A stretch of 64,000 bases of DNA. Source: Clavaria fumosa (Eukaryota; Basidiomycota; Agaricomycetes; Agaricales; Clavariaceae). The stretch spans positions 1,364,001 to 1,428,000 of the forward strand of contig OX637794.1 in the NCBI GenBank assembly GCA_951802425.1, in the 5' to 3' direction. The translations under genes were made by a program, and so were the position numbers. Below, piece after piece: positions 1 to 12,260 of the stretch (within the stretch, counting starts at the first letter, position 1; each line of letters opens with the position of its first letter). The notes below the pieces were generated by a model. The model had not been told where the DNA came from. It did not search any database and saw only the letters and a list, made by a program, of their open reading frames with translations.

Positions 1-1089
1 TTGCACCCCTATCCCTAGCTCAGACACCTCGAACATTCCCGCGTTCTCCTTTGCGCATGGGTCACTGCCTGCGGTGTCTGGCGAGCACGCTAGAGGGTTT
101 TTGTCCGCCTTGGATTATAGACCCCCCGAGGGACCTTCCTTCGGGACTTTGACCCCTTTTTATTGAAGAAATAGGGAATCGTGGTGTTCAGTCATTGGGA
201 GACTGCTGGGGGCCTCGGTACGATGTTTTCGTAGCTAAATGATGCTTTCGCTAACCCAACATCATCCAGTCATAGACTATGGGGACGAAAATCTGTTGCT
301 GATGGATTACTAGGGTTTTATTGAGCTTTACAAGTTGAAATTTCGATCTCGTGGCAGGCTCAGCGTGTAGTTCAGCTCTATAAAGACGTAAGACTTTACT
401 GGAAGTATACATTTATCGGGTAGCTTATTTTCATAGGCTGGCCAAAGTACTCGCACAACCCCCAAACCAGAGGCTCGCGGAAGGAGGTCTAGATCACGGC
501 GTTTTTGTCCCATTCAGACTTATGCTCGAAGAGGAGTTTTTCGACGTCCTATCGTTCAGGTGTTCATCACTCTAGTCTGGCCCGATGACGAATTGAAATG
601 TCAGGAGAGCCCTGGGCACTCTCCGGTACCTATGTTATACTATTGAGAGATACAATTCCCCTCTGCAGGAAGGAAGGCATCCTCATCCTCTCCAGCGGAG
701 AAAATGTCTACAATCTGAACAACCCGTTGTCCTTCAGTGAGAGCAGCTCGAGTCCCCTCCATAAGGAAATCGACGCTGGCGTTGTAGCAGCTGTTTCTCT
801 GCCAGATGTAGGTGTTGTTTCAACTCATCGCATCGGTGCATATTTACTGGATTTTGGCGATCCTCAGCGAGAGAAGCGTAAGAAAGCGCTCGTGGACCTT
901 ACGGGATTCCGCGCTTGTCACCCTAGAGAAGACCGCGATCATTCGTTCCTGTCTACGTCGGGGGTGACGGCGATTCGAAGGTCCAAGGTGGTCTGTACGG
1001 GCACTGCTTGGCCTCTGAATATACGGACCTACCAAGTCGTATGCCACGATACAAACTTTTAGGAAGTCCTCAGCGTACATCTCCCAATG
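1..1089. other. No recognisable gene
   Basis: Mixed-composition, CpG-containing DNA. A 154-codon open frame at 598-1062 (+) has no domain that I recognise and competes with an overlapping minus-strand frame, so I do not call it. The segment may be intergenic or the edge of a gene lying to the left. I see no repeat structure in it. Confidence 0.4.
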
Positions 1090-1527
1090 TACTGTAGTAT
1101 TTCGACCTTAGGTTCAGTCACGCGTCACGCAGGGGGGCTGAACTGAACTCAAACAGCGTGACCGTCACGCTGTTTGAGCAACAATGAACTTGATAAAAAA
1201 AATTATATAAGAATTTCCTATTGTGACTGATGACTAATGCTCTTCCCGATCTTCCTCATACTGGTGAGATTTGTGCTGTTGCCTCCTTCCTCTGCCACAT
1301 TCCTCAACCTGTTCCAAAATCTTGTCAATTGTCATTTCTGGTAAGTCTTTTTGCTGTGTTGAGTCTTCTGCAAGCTCTACATGGCCCTCATATGCAAGCG
1401 ATAAATTTCAGGCATGAACTAAGGAACCGTTCAGTCACGCCCCACCACTGAAACCTGAACCACAAAAAAAAGGTCACGTGATGCTTATGTAACTGTGGCG
1501 TGAACCTAAGGTCGAAATACTACAGTA
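1090..1527. mobile_element. MITE with ~25-bp terminal inverted repeats and TA target duplication
   Basis: The left end begins TA-CTGTAGTATTTCGACC and the right end is its exact inverse, finishing CTACAG-TA, with perfect complementarity over 27 bases including the TA. A TA dinucleotide duplicated at both ends is the signature of Tc1/mariner-superfamily insertion. At about 436 bp without a transposase frame, this is a non-autonomous MITE. The interior holds a 15-bp-arm hairpin and several CAGTCACG-type motifs. It sits about 200 bp upstream of the Sae2/CtIP-like start codon, so it may lie in or near that gene's promoter. Confidence 0.85.
1148..1178. repeat. Perfect 15-bp-arm hairpin inside the MITE
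   Basis: CTCAAACAGCGTGAC, a single central C, then the exact reverse complement. In RNA or single-stranded DNA it would fold into a near loop-less hairpin. Its function is unknown. Confidence 0.8.
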
Positions 1528-1724
1528 TTCGCTCCTGACCTTTGTTACTATATAAGGAAAGTGTGTGACAAATAAAGGGCCACAACGCGTCCACAAGTCA
1601 CAACATTGACGGCTTATTTTATTTGCACCCGCTTTAAGCGCTCAATAAAGACGACTTTTACCCCAGACGACGCGCTCGATTAGCGAACAGAGACTCGAGC
1701 ACTCTGCTCGGCAAATCTCACATT

Positions 1725-3623
1725 ATGATACCCACCTTGTCGGCCGCTTCGCCTCCCGACAAATCTCCCTGCTCGCCCCGGTGTTCCCAAATACAAAAAA
1801 CGCTCTACTCAAAGGTGTCCGCGCTGGAAGCCGAGCTATCGCAGCTCAAAGACCGATACGACGCACTGCTGCAGGCAAAAGAGGCCGCCGCGGCGCGATA
1901 TCTCGTGGACTACAAGAAGTGGAGGGACTTCAAGGTCTGGCTCTTCGGCAAGAACAAGCAGGACCGCAAGGACCGAACGGGCCTCGGCAGCCCCGAGAGG
2001 CAGAGACACTTTGTCAAGGCTGTCCAAGCGAATTGCATGAAATTTCAGGCGACCGGGCCGCGCTTATCCGGTGCCGATGTGATCACTAGTAATGTGACAA
2101 GTGAGTGTTGATCGCTGTGTGGGGTTCGCTTTTTTTTCATGATCTTAACCGTATCTCCTTTTTTGTTCGTTTGTGAAAGCACAAAGCAGTGATGTGTCGA
2201 GGCATGATTCTGATCTTGGACTCGGTAGAGAGAATTTTCCGCCCACTCCTGCATCCAATACCAAATACCACATCGCCATCTCCGCTGCGACTCGTCCGGC
2301 ACAAGAACGTCAGTCAGACACCAAGGTCATGTCACTTATCGACTCCACCGGGAAGGTATCTATACCCACTGGAAAAGTGTCACAAGGTCCATTTGTTCTT
2401 TTGGGTTTCTTGTGAACTGTGACTGCTCACATCATTCTACCCGGTTTACTAGAGGCGAAACCGATTCTTTCACCCGCGCAGAAATTCATTAGCGAACCTA
2501 CTAAAGCAAAGAGTCCACCTAGTGATCTGTCTTCAGATACAGAGGAAGAATCGCAACGTGTGCTTCAACCAATTGATGTGTCTCCTCTCCATTGACCCAC
2601 CTGTCCCGTACAGCGTTTTTGGTACCCTTTAAACCGCCCAGGCCGATCTTCCCCGCAGCATTGGTCTCGACTTACACTGGCAGTGATGGCAGCAAGAATC
2701 AGACACACACTGGCCGTGCCACTACGGGAAAAGAGCACCGGAAATTGAACAACGTAACTGATGACCCACCAATCAAACCAGAGAATAGCAAGGTCAAGAG
2801 GCCCGGTCGCCTCGACGGAACACCGACTCAGGAAGCACACAACAGGCTAATTTCGGAGAATCAAACCGCTGGTTCCGGGCAAAAGAAAGATGACTACTCC
2901 AAATACAAAGGGAGAGGCAGGTACGCTCGAGACGAACAGTAGGTCCCTTCGTAGTGTGTTTCTAGCTGCGCACTGATCCAGAGCTTAACAGCAGCGGAAG
3001 CAGCGCAGTTAACGCCCAGTTCCAGATCGACACGACTCGTAATGGCGGGCAAGACTTCCAATTCCACGACGTGGTGAGACAGCGAAGCGCAAGGAGGCGC
3101 ATGCACGGTGGGGATTGCGAATGCTGCCGCGAGGTCAGTCCTTTTTGCTCCCTTTCCTTACGTCTTCAGTTATTGCTCACACATGCCCACGAAAAATCCA
3201 GTACTACGAGGGAATCGGTCCCCTACCGCCTCTTCCCGGCCCACCGCTCTGGCGGTCTCCTACGCCCAACAGAGACGGGGGCGACGGGACCAGATCCGGG
3301 TCAGCTTCACCAGCCGACCCGGAGCGGACGCGCGCCGAGGCGATCGCAGTACACAAGCAGCGCATCTCGCGTCATCGTCACCACTGGTCGCCCCCGCGCA
3401 CGCCGCCCGGATACTGGACCATCGGTTTCCCGGACACGCAGGAGGTGGCGCTGATCAACAGACGCGCTGGGGAGATGCACCAGCGTAAGTGGGCGGGCAT
3501 TGAGATGGAAGCTAAGTGTGTCTTTTCTCCTTGGTGGCGACGTCGGTGGATCCCTTATTCGTGCCATCTTTTTTTGCAGCAAAGAAAGTGGGAGATACAA
3601 ACGGCGGAGGCAATAATGAATAA
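1725..3623 (+). CDS. sae2: Sae2/Ctp1/CtIP-like DNA-end-resection endonuclease cofactor
   Basis: Seven exons join in frame to 487 aa: 1725-2100, 2180-2386, 2453-2557, 2614-2920, 2992-3133, 3202-3484, 3580-3623. The intron 2 boundary is the least certain; a 2356-2454 intron also keeps frame. The N-terminus (about 25-60) is a predicted coiled coil, as in family members that tetramerise there. The C-terminal Sae2/CtIP domain is clear: a CxCC cluster in MHGGDCECC (about 374-377), the RHR DNA-contact motif in SRHRHHW (about 435-440), and TPPGYW with Thr445 at the position of the CDK site (CtIP T847, Sae2 S267). The family activates Mre11-Rad50-Nbs1 to clip blocked double-strand-break ends in the nucleus and so starts homologous recombination. 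The middle region is long, polar and probably disordered. A TATA-like TATATAAG lies at about 1549. The MITE directly upstream may affect transcription. Confidence 0.88.
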
Positions 3624-4764
3624 TTGTTTGGATCAAGTGCGGATGAGCAGTAATTACCTTTTGGCAAGCTTTCCTTGCCACGAGTCTTCTAGTGACTTAT
3701 GTTGGACGGCAGTAAATTTTGTAGCACCAGTACATAGAACGATTCACGGAACACGGAATAACCCGTTTGTAATTATGCTGAATAGAATAACTCAGAACAC
3801 AAGTGGACCCAGGGTTCTAGTTGGTTGCGTGTGGATCTTCTCCCGCTGCTTGCCATGGAATGCACGAACAGAAACGAACTAGACGCGGAACGAACTGGCC
3901 GCTCCTGAAGTACAGGAGAGAGCGGGGAAACAAGTTGGCGCTACGCTTAATTACTGATCAGGTTATCTCCCACGTTCTTCCCCGAACAGGTTCGTATCGT
4001 TGTATAGTAATGATCGTAGCCGTCGAGGTCGTCGCGAAGGCCTGATTGCCTTTTCAAATTGGGGCCGTTCTGGAAGGAAAAAAAAAAGTATTCTACGCGT
4101 GGCTCAGGTACGCGAGCCCAGATGTCAGCTGCCTGTCATCTGAGCGGCGGTGTGACACTTTGTTGTTTGGCGCGTCGTTCCTATCCCTTAAAACCCCTTT
4201 TTTTTCTTTTTGTGACCCACATCCTCGGACGGGTCATAAAAACGGGCTTAGAAGGTTGCCGTGTGTATTCGGAGTGGCGAGGTAAAGGAAAGTGTTGACT
4301 CAACACCCATCTTTGAGAGAGAAAGGGATAATACACATAGGATAAATAGAGTATTGTAGGAGACCAGAGAGGGAAATCTCAGCAAATAAAAATATACACC
4401 CCAAGAGAAAGAAGAAAAACAAGAATCGTTGTGTAAGTCAAGAGCATATCGAAAGCGCACGCGGGGTGAGGGAGAAAGAGTGCCTGAAGATGAAGCCAGT
4501 CAATGTGCAAGAGGAGCATCATACAGATGGTGTCAATATCGACGGGGAGGAGTGAGGGATATGCGCTACAAACTCCGGACAGCAGCAGCCAGCGGCTGGG
4601 CTGTATGGTGTGCGGGACACGACATGGGGAGCGGAAAGGGAAGCAAAACATGTTTCGCGTCGGATTAAAATGAGGGGACTAAGGTGGTCTGGGACGCAAC
4701 GTCGTCCAGTGAAGGCGACGATTCTCGACATGCAAAGCAAAAAGAAAGAAGAGCGAGAGAGAGG
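3624..4764. other. Intergenic: 3' flank of the Sae2 and PKA genes
   Basis: Convergent 3' flanks of the (+) Sae2-like gene and the (-) kinase gene. Several short open frames occur on both strands. The charged + strand frame at 4684-4878 is the antisense shadow of the last kinase exon. I see no independent gene here. Confidence 0.5.
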
Positions 4765-6241
4765 CTAGAATTCAAGGAATTGGAACGTGATCGGGTCGAG
4801 GCGCTGGTGCACGGGCAATGGGAGCTCTTCGTGGAGGAGTCCAGGCATTTCCTCCATCGGGGGAAGAGGGAGGTGTAAGAAATGGCGGGTATCATCCAAT
4901 GACGTTGTATGAGGAATGATGGGAGCCTGTAATTATCAGTATTTAGTCTACTGATGCACTCACTCCGGTTGATATGCGCAACTTACCCGAATTTCGCATC
5001 GTTCCAAGGCGTCCCAGTCCACACCTCTAAACCAAGGATGATCGAGGATATCCTGCGGACCGCCAATGAGGTTGCCCAGTCTCTTCGTACGGTCGGGATG
5101 TAGAAAAGCCCGAATGAGATCTCGGGAGAGTCGGTCCATAGTACGAGGCCAGAAGATTTGGCCGCTCAAGATTTTCTCGCAGACAGCATATGCAGACTCA
5201 TCGAAGAATGGCGGGAACCCGACGAGCATCTCGTAGCACAAGATGCCGCACGCCCACCAGTCCGCCGCTTTCCCATGACCATCGGATTGGATGATCTCTG
5301 GTGCGAGGTACTCGGGAGTGCCGCATAATGTCCACGTGCGGTCGTCGACTATCTTCGCAAAGCCAAAATCGGTGAGTCGGATATAGCCCCGCGAGTCGAG
5401 AAGGAGGTTTTCTGGTTTGAGGTCACGGTAGATTATGTTAAAGGAGTGGAGGTATTTTAGGGCCAGTATGATAGTGGCCAGATAAAAACGCGTAACGTCA
5501 GGAGTGAACCGCTGTGCCCGCCGGAGGTGAGTAAAGAGTTCCCCGCCTGGGATGTAAGACATCAACATGTAGATGTTGAGGCTGTCTTGAAATGTGGCAA
5601 AAAGGTCCACGACGAACGGATGGCGGACCCGCGAGAGGATGTATCGCTCCGCATTCACGTGCTCGACTTGACGAAGTCGAACGATCTCCGACTTCCGCAA
5701 TACTTTGAGCGCAAAATAGCTCTGAGAGTTTGGTTGCGTAGAAGCCGTCCGATGCCGCACGAGAAGAACTCGGCCGAATGTGCCCGTGCCTGTGCAAAGA
5801 TAGGGCATCAAAAGTCGAGCAACGTGGGACAAAGGAAGACTCACCGAGGGTACCCTTGACCTCGAAGTCGGTGAGCTTGAGTGAATTAGATTGTGAAACA
5901 TGGTTCTCCTCGTCTTCCAAAACCCTTGCGGGTGGCTGAGGAGAGATGATAGAGGGGAGTTCGACACTCTCCATGCTGTCTGAGTCAGGGGTAGGCGCCC
6001 AATGACGAGGCGGCGGGAGTTGAACGGACTCCTCAGGGAGGCCTGCTCCAGGCTGAGGTTGGATGTCGAGGCCCTCCTTACCGTATGGGCTCAATCGAGG
6101 CGACATTGGCGGGGTCATGGGCGCGTCTGATAGGATGACCTCTGGGGCGCGTCGGAGGTGGATCGGAATGGGGCACGGGCAAATTTCCAAGGGAGTCGGG
6201 GGTGAAGCAGGGTGTCTTATTACCGCATCTGCGTGCACCAT
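4765..6241 (-). CDS. cAMP-dependent protein kinase (PKA) catalytic subunit
   Basis: Three minus-strand exons (6241-5845, 5789-4987, 4926-4765) with 55- and 60-bp GT-AG introns give 453 aa. The first intron splits the glycine loop, which reads GTGTFGRV (133-140) once spliced. Other landmarks are the ATP-binding Lys161 in ALKVL, the YRDLKPEN catalytic loop with Asp255, DFG at 273-275, and activation-loop Thr286 in TWTLCGTPEY. The last exon supplies the AGC-kinase C-tail: it begins APIIP and ends in a hydrophobic motif of the FxxF type (QFLEF). Without that exon the protein would end in an intron read-through. The 120-residue Pro/Ser-rich N-terminal extension is typical of fungal PKAs. The family phosphorylates R-R-x-S/T targets once released from the regulatory subunit by cAMP and controls nutrient sensing and development. 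A related AGC kinase is possible, but the loop and tail motifs favour PKA. Confidence 0.9.
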
Positions 6242-8867
6242 GATCTAGCGAAGCTTGGGAAAACGATGCGGCAATGACTGGTGCTGTGAACACGAGGGGT
6301 GCCTGAGTCATATTGTGGTGCTATCGCGCTGAACGAGATGGGCTCACAGAGATCGGGGGAGCAGGGCACGACGGTTTCCCGGCCTGAATGTGTCCAGCAA
6401 ATCTGTTGACAAGATAGTGAGCGTCCGCCGCAACCAATGGACGCCGACAATGTGCGCACGGACGTGATCGACTTGTTGCAATCAAAATTAAGGCAAAAGA
6501 TATGGGAAGAGGGCTGAAGCGTACACGAAACGGCTTAACGACGTGTAACGGCACCAAAAATGAGCGCCGTTGCGCGCGGGTGTCGAGCAGGTCGAATGGA
6601 GGGAGGGAGAGGGGGGGAAGAGAAGAAGGTTTACACGGTCAGTTGAAGTGAGAGGGGTGGGTTATATGCGCCCGACGTCAGGTATATTTATTTATATAAT
6701 GACCTTGAAGTAGCGTGTGCACGTGAAGTGTATTTGTCATTGCTATGACTTTCCTAAAAAGGTTAAGTTATGTAATCGGTAATCTAACCCTGGTATCCAA
6801 CATGATCGACGCTGTTTCCTTTTTGTCTTTTGTCGTAGGAGAGGAGATTGCTGGCGGTTTTATACTCGCCGTTGTGTGGAGGGAGGAGGCTATAACTCCG
6901 TGTCTTGCTCTTCCGCGGTTATATCGTGGTCATGGCAGCAGGGCCTGGACCTGACTGACCCCCCCCCCTCATTCTTCTTGCAGAGAGCTTTCAGATACTC
7001 AAAGTTCGCGCCCCGCAATCACCGCTAATCTCACACTTGTCGCCCACCGCTCTCACATATACATAGTAAGTGAACATCCCTCGATAGTGACGCGCTGAAG
7101 AACAACATGGCTTTTATGATGCATTAACGTAACGGCAGCTCTCAGGCATTGTGATGTTCAGATCGGAAGCAATGGCACCGCCTCTTCTGTCTTCGCGACA
7201 GAGATTCCTTAACCCTGACTCGCCATAGACGCCCTCCCGAATATTCAACACATGTATCGGCAAAGTCAATTTGATCAGCTTCTTTGACGCGAATAAGTTG
7301 GACATTTATCGACCATGCGCTCAGTTACCATCTAGGTCCATCTTACATTCGTGGCTCTGACTAAACGGTTGAACATCGCCAGAAATTCTCAACATATGAC
7401 GTTTCAATGGCGAAGAGTGGACGTACGACTCTTGATACAAATCGCCTAAATACCTTCAAGCGCAATCTGTCTTACGTCTCGATATACTGCCGTTCTGGAA
7501 TGCAAGATTGAGCATTGTGCACCTGCCAATCACCCGCCGTCAGCTACCTTGGCGACATCTTGTTCCTTTTGAAGCAAGACATCCTAATAGGTATTTTCGG
7601 CATGAATTGCACCCGTTTGCCTCCGTATCAGTGGGGGAAAGTGTGACTCGCAAAAGTGATCGGCAGTGGAGCTCACGCGACGGAGTGGGGCTTGGCTGGG
7701 ACACGGTTAACTCCCTCTTTCATCATGTGTTTGACCGTACATGCACTAGATTCGTTGCTCACACCCTACAGTATCACCTCTTCTTGGAGGGGCCCCAACA
7801 AATGTCAGGCCGCAGCTTGCCCAAAGCGGGCTCATCGGCGACTTTCACTTGGATGAATCTGCTCCCGACCAATCACTCGCGGTTTGATTAACAGTCAATC
7901 TGTTCCGACTCTATCTGTTCCAGTGCCAGTGCAATCTGTCCGCATCCGTCTATCCCCCTCCACCGCCGTTTGCCCACAATCCCACCGGATCGGGATCTAA
8001 TACTCGTGCCGCCGACGTGCCCACCTTGCTTATCTTGGTTCGATCCGTTGAACCTCGCAAGCGCTACCCAGACATTCCAATTACCTTTCCTATTCTGGTG
8101 AGGCATGCCTCCATTCCACTTCCTTGCTCATTTCTGGCTTACCTCAAAATCACCCTAGTTCAGGGCGAATGACGCCAATTTTTCCAATGACGATTTCTCT
8201 GCCTTTATGGCCGGCACAAAGGTGTGACTCAATCACGCGGCAATTTATGATCATGGAACCTTGGCGTTGGACTTACTGGTGAGCGACAAAAATCTAGCCT
8301 AAGCCGTGTGAGATATGGGGCAGCATATTGGGCGTTCGCTGGAGATTTGGCTGTTGGTTGTCGTGCTCTAGAGTGATGGGGTGATTTAGGCTCTCAACAA
8401 ACTAGATTCACTTTCGATAACGCGCGTCCCTGAGGCTAGCAAGTCGATGGCATCAACAAACGATCCATCTGCTCTAAGGTTTCGTGTCGTGATTCGCACG
8501 TGGCAACACCGGCTGCGACGATGAAATTGCAAACCAGGGTCATTTCAATCTAGCTGCCTAATGGGTCGGACCGCTTGAAAGATACTGTACTGGACACGTA
8601 AAATGAAAGGTGTGATGGACAGCTGTGGTAAACTCCACTAGACGGACAGAATGAACCTGGAGGGATAACCATGCAAGTCATGTGATTTGTGAGCCGCTGT
8701 AAGTCTTTGCGCTGAGCCGTCCAGAGTCCAACAACAATCACTCTGTCCTCGTCGCCCGCAGACGGTGAGCTTTCCACGATTGTCGACGGTCGTCCTCATC
8801 AACCCATCAGATCGCCTGCAACAATAAATCGTGCGACGCCACCAAGTCACAACACTTCTCCCACCAC
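6242..8867. other. Intergenic region between divergent kinase and heme-lyase genes
   Basis: This 2.6 kb contains the presumed promoters of the minus-strand PKA gene and the plus-strand heme lyase. A C9 tract followed by a pyrimidine run and CAG (about 6960-6983), and a GTAAGT at 7070, could frame an untranslated exon; this is speculative. Open frames at 7508-7891 (+) and 7888-8106 (-) show no domain. I see no tRNA. Confidence 0.4.
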
Positions 8868-9711
8868 ATGTCACATCCAGTCGACCACTCGGCCCCGAAC
8901 GCCGTCGTCGACCAACACCCCCCAACACCGTCCACCGCGCCGTCGACGGGGCAGTGTCCTGTCAGCCAGCAGCAGCCCAAGGCACGCTCGCCCTGGCTCA
9001 GCTTCTTCTCGAAAGTCGTTCCTGACCCTGACCACGCGAACGCGCCCACCTCCGCCTGTGCGTCTGGCCCCGCGTGCCCGTCGCCCGCCTCCTCCCCGCC
9101 GCTCTCGACGGACCGCACCGCGTCCTCCATCCCGCGCCAGGACGCGGGCACCTGGACCTACCCGTCCGAGGCGCAGTTCTTTGCCGCGATGGCGCGCAAG
9201 CGCCACCAGCCGCGCGCGGCGGACATGCGCGTGATTGTCCCAATCCACAACGCTGTTAATGAGCGCGCGTGGGGCGAGGTCGTCCACTGGGAGCGCGGAA
9301 GGGGCGGAGAGCGCTGTGGCGGCGTCAAGCTGGTTAGCTTCATGGGCAGGCCTGGCGAGCGCAGCTGGAAGGCGTGGATGAAGGTGCTCCTTGGGTAAAG
9401 CCCTCTTTCGTTCTTTCTTCTCTATTTTATATATTTCCTTCGGAGCGTCGGCTGATATATTACGCAGCTACACACCACCTTTTGATAGACATGACTGGGT
9501 TGTGGACCGTTGCGGAACGCGCATGCGGTATATCATCGATTTCTACACGGGCCATAATGCAGGCGGGTCCTCTGGTGCCGTTTCATTCTACCTCGATGTA
9601 AGACCAGCGATGGACAACTGGGAAGGTATACAGATGAGGTTCGAGAGGTTCTGGGAGCGCTGGTTTGGCAATGAGGATTCGACCGCTCAGACCGTGAAGC
9701 CTAAAGCTTGA
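8868..9711 (+). CDS. CYC3: Holocytochrome c synthase (cytochrome c heme lyase)
   Basis: Two exons, 8868-9394 and 9468-9711, separated by a 73-bp GT-AG intron, encode 256 aa. The enzyme attaches heme through two thioethers to the CxxCH of apocytochrome c on the intermembrane-space side of the inner mitochondrial membrane. The N-terminus holds heme-regulatory Cys-Pro motifs (C30-P31-V and C70-P71). The core shows TWTYPSEAQFF, MRVIVPIHNAVNE, SFMGRPGERSWKAW and, right after the splice, YTPPFDRHDWVVDRCG. His184 of RHDW matches the axial heme ligand (His154 in human HCCS). The C-terminus IDFYTG... to RFERFWERWF is also typical. Length is close to the family norm. I cannot tell from sequence alone whether it serves cytochrome c only or also c1. 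Confidence 0.93.
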
Positions 9712-9759
9712 GGGTAGACTCTGCTTGCTAATTTTGTCTTTGGGCTAGAGCAATAGAAA

Positions 9760-11187
9760 CTATCGTTTGCCTCGTATGTGTGTAGTTTCAAGTGTTCGCT
9801 CCTCCTCATCTTCACTCTCGCTATCCTCCCCAGCACTACTGCCGTCAGGTCCACTTGCCTCTCCGTCGCTGATTTCCTCTTCTTCATTCCACTCAGCTTC
9901 AATGTCCTCATCACTGTAATCGTGCGTGTCCGAAGGTTCGCCTTCCCCTTGCGGCGTCTTATTTTGCGCGGCCATGGCTTTCTTGCGATCCACGTTTTTC
10001 TCCTGCTCTTCCTTCCTCTGCTTCCTGAGTCTCTCCTTCGCGGCATGCTCAGCTTTCAGGGCAGCAGCTTCCTTCTTGGACTTTTTCACTGTGATAGCAG
10101 TGTGAGCAAGCACTGCCCCTTCCATCATGCGAAGAGAGGATTAGTTACCGAATTCGTGATACATGACGGCACCTTCTTTCCCCGGAACGCCTTCCGTGAT
10201 CTTGACCAGTCTCAGTTCCATCCTCGGCCCAATCTCGTCCAGCCGCACTGCCCTCCGTTGGCCCTTCTTGTTGTTCCTCCCAACATAGTCGTCAGCCAGT
10301 GAGACCGCGTCGACGCCGTCTCCTTCAGCTGCAGACGACGCGCTAGACACGGCTGACTCATATCCGTCCCCCGCGCCTGCACGAGCCTTGCCGAGGATGA
10401 AGTCCGCAACGTCGCGCTCGTTCCCGAGGTTGGGTAGCCCCCTGCGGACGCCGCCGCCCCCTATCGCACGGCCCGCGCTCGCGTCGAGCACCCTGCGCAC
10501 GCGCCTCGAGACGCCGTATGGCTTGACGGTGATGACATAGTGTCGCCAGTCGACGGTGCCGCGGTCCGCGTTGTACGCGATGAGCACGACGCGCCGCGCG
10601 GAGGAGAGCGTGAGCGTCTTTGGGGACAGCGGAGGGAATAGGGATTGGAAGGAGTGCATGAGGAGCTTGAGATGGGGCGGAGTCGTAGGAGAGGGTGGAG
10701 GGAATGACGCGAGCACCAGCTTCGGGGGGAATTTTGTCATTTGTAAGCAGCCAAAAAAGAGACATAGGGGCGCACATACAAGGGGTGGACTGAGATACTC
10801 CATGCCCATGCTACGGGTGTGTTTAGAGATCTTCAACACGTCCTTGACCAAGCTGTACCGCTCGACGCGGAAACTGAGGGTCGGTCCGGCTGACAAGCGC
10901 ACGATCCGCAGGGATGGGGCGACGGGCGTCAGCGCATATGCGAGGAGGTGGGTGACGTGGAGGGCCGGGGCGAGGGTGAGATAATCCTTGAGCTTGTTGC
11001 GTGTGCGCTCGCGGAGCCGGCTCGCGGTGTTGGGTTCCATGACCTTGCGCACGTCGCGCACAAGCTGAGCGAGCGACGAGCCCACTTGACCATGCTTGAT
11101 GATGAAGCTCTTGGGTACCCCATCAGACTCTCCGGCGCCCGAGACTGCGCCCTTGAGGTGAGTTCTGCGTTTGCGTCGACGAGCCAT
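9760..11187 (-). CDS. SSF1: Ssf1/Peter Pan-like Brix-domain ribosome biogenesis protein
   Basis: Three exons (11187-10780, 10719-10149, 10088-9760) with two 60-bp introns give 435 aa. The first intron is a multiple of three and open, so unspliced reading looks deceptively continuous; splicing gives the expected SPPL-LVLASF. The N-terminus MARRRKRRTHLK, then PKSFIIKHGQVGSSL, VRKVMEPNTASRL and RIVRLSAGPTLSFRVERY are family hallmarks of the Brix fold (about residues 28-290). The domain ends with ELRLVKITEGVPGK and YHEF. The last exon is a Lys-rich helix followed by a long acidic Glu/Asp/Ser tail. Yeast Ssf1 acts in nucleolar pre-60S particles, binding rRNA with Rrp14/Rrp15 to allow ITS2 maturation. 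The stop codon lies 48 bp from that of the convergent heme-lyase gene, so the 3' UTRs probably overlap. Confidence 0.93.
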
Positions 11188-11420
11188 GGTTCAGGCGCAA
11201 TATAAAAATGGAAAACTATGTGAGAGCACTGCCACCAAGGGAAGTCAATTTACTACCACAAGCCTGAGGCCTGAGGACAATAGTATAGAGAAAGAAGTTG
11301 TCAGGATTTGTATGTACTAGCAATACAATTTTTTTGGCACAGGCAGAGACTTTAGAATGTACAAAGAACATTTTCCCCTCCACTTCTATATTTTCCATGC
11401 AGTGACTCTGATAATGGGGA
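11188..11420. other. Ssf1 5' flank and junction with repeat-rich DNA
   Basis: Short AT-rich stretch containing the Ssf1 promoter. CpG density drops here and nothing further to the right resembles a single-copy gene. No repeat is identified in the segment itself. Confidence 0.4.
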
Positions 11421-11719
11421 CATCAGGAAAAGGGGAAATCTCTGAATTTGTCTTATTATTACTTGAACTGTCTTAAAATGGTGAATAAGACACATTCAGA
11501 CACAAGAGATTAAGACACACTTGACTTAGATTAAGACTATCCAATTTATGGATTAGCCTTAGGCTTGTCTTAGGCATGTACTCAAGACAAACCAAGTCAC
11601 ATCAAGTCACTAAGCATATCATGTAGTTTCAGCAAACCTCAGGCCAGATGGACCAATCTTGCATTAGACACGGGTTTAATACTACAGCAGGCTGGCAGTG
11701 CTATGTAGATCTACTCATA

Positions 11720-12260
11720 GAACCTGCCGCCGCCACTGTCATCCGCTGCTGCCGCCACCGCCATCGTCGTCCGCTGCTGTTACTGCTGTCGTCGTCTGCT
11801 GCTGTTGCTGTTGCTGCCGCCGCCGTCATCGTCCGCCGCTATTGCTGCCGCCGCCGCCGTCGTCGTCCGCCGCTGTTGCTGCCGCCGCCGCCGTCGTCGT
11901 CCGCCGCTGTTGCTGCTGCCGCCGCCGCCGTCATCCGCTGCTGCCACCGCCGCCGCTGTCATCCGCTGCTGCTGCCGCCGCCGCCGCCGTCGTCGTCGTC
12001 GTCCGCTGCTGTTGTCGTCGTCTGCTGCTGTTGCTGCTGCTGCCGCCACCGCCGCCACCGCCGTCGTCCGCCGCTGCTGCCACCGCCGCCGCTGTCATCC
12101 GCTGCTGCTGCCGCCGCCGCCACCGCTGTTGTCCGCTGCCGCTGCCGCCGCTGTTATCCGCTGCCACCGCCGCCGCTGTTGTCCGCTGCCGCCGCCGCCA
12201 CTGTCGTCCACTGCCACTGCCGCCGCCGTTGTCCGTTGCCGCTGCCATTACTGTCATTGC
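11720..12260. repeat. GCC/GTC/GCT triplet minisatellite
   Basis: About 540 bp composed almost only of GCC, GTC, GCT, ATC and CGC triplets. Longer units of about 33 bp containing GCCGTCGTCGTCCGCCGCTG recur back to back around 11845-11915. Several long open frames cross it in all frames on both strands; they are composition artefacts. Confidence 0.85.

Noticed and set aside
3821..4460. Several short ORFs as candidate genes
   Set aside because: No motifs, no splice structure, and low-complexity translations.
4684..4878. Plus-strand charged helical ORF
   Set aside because: Antisense to the last PKA exon, whose AGC-tail motifs are convincing.
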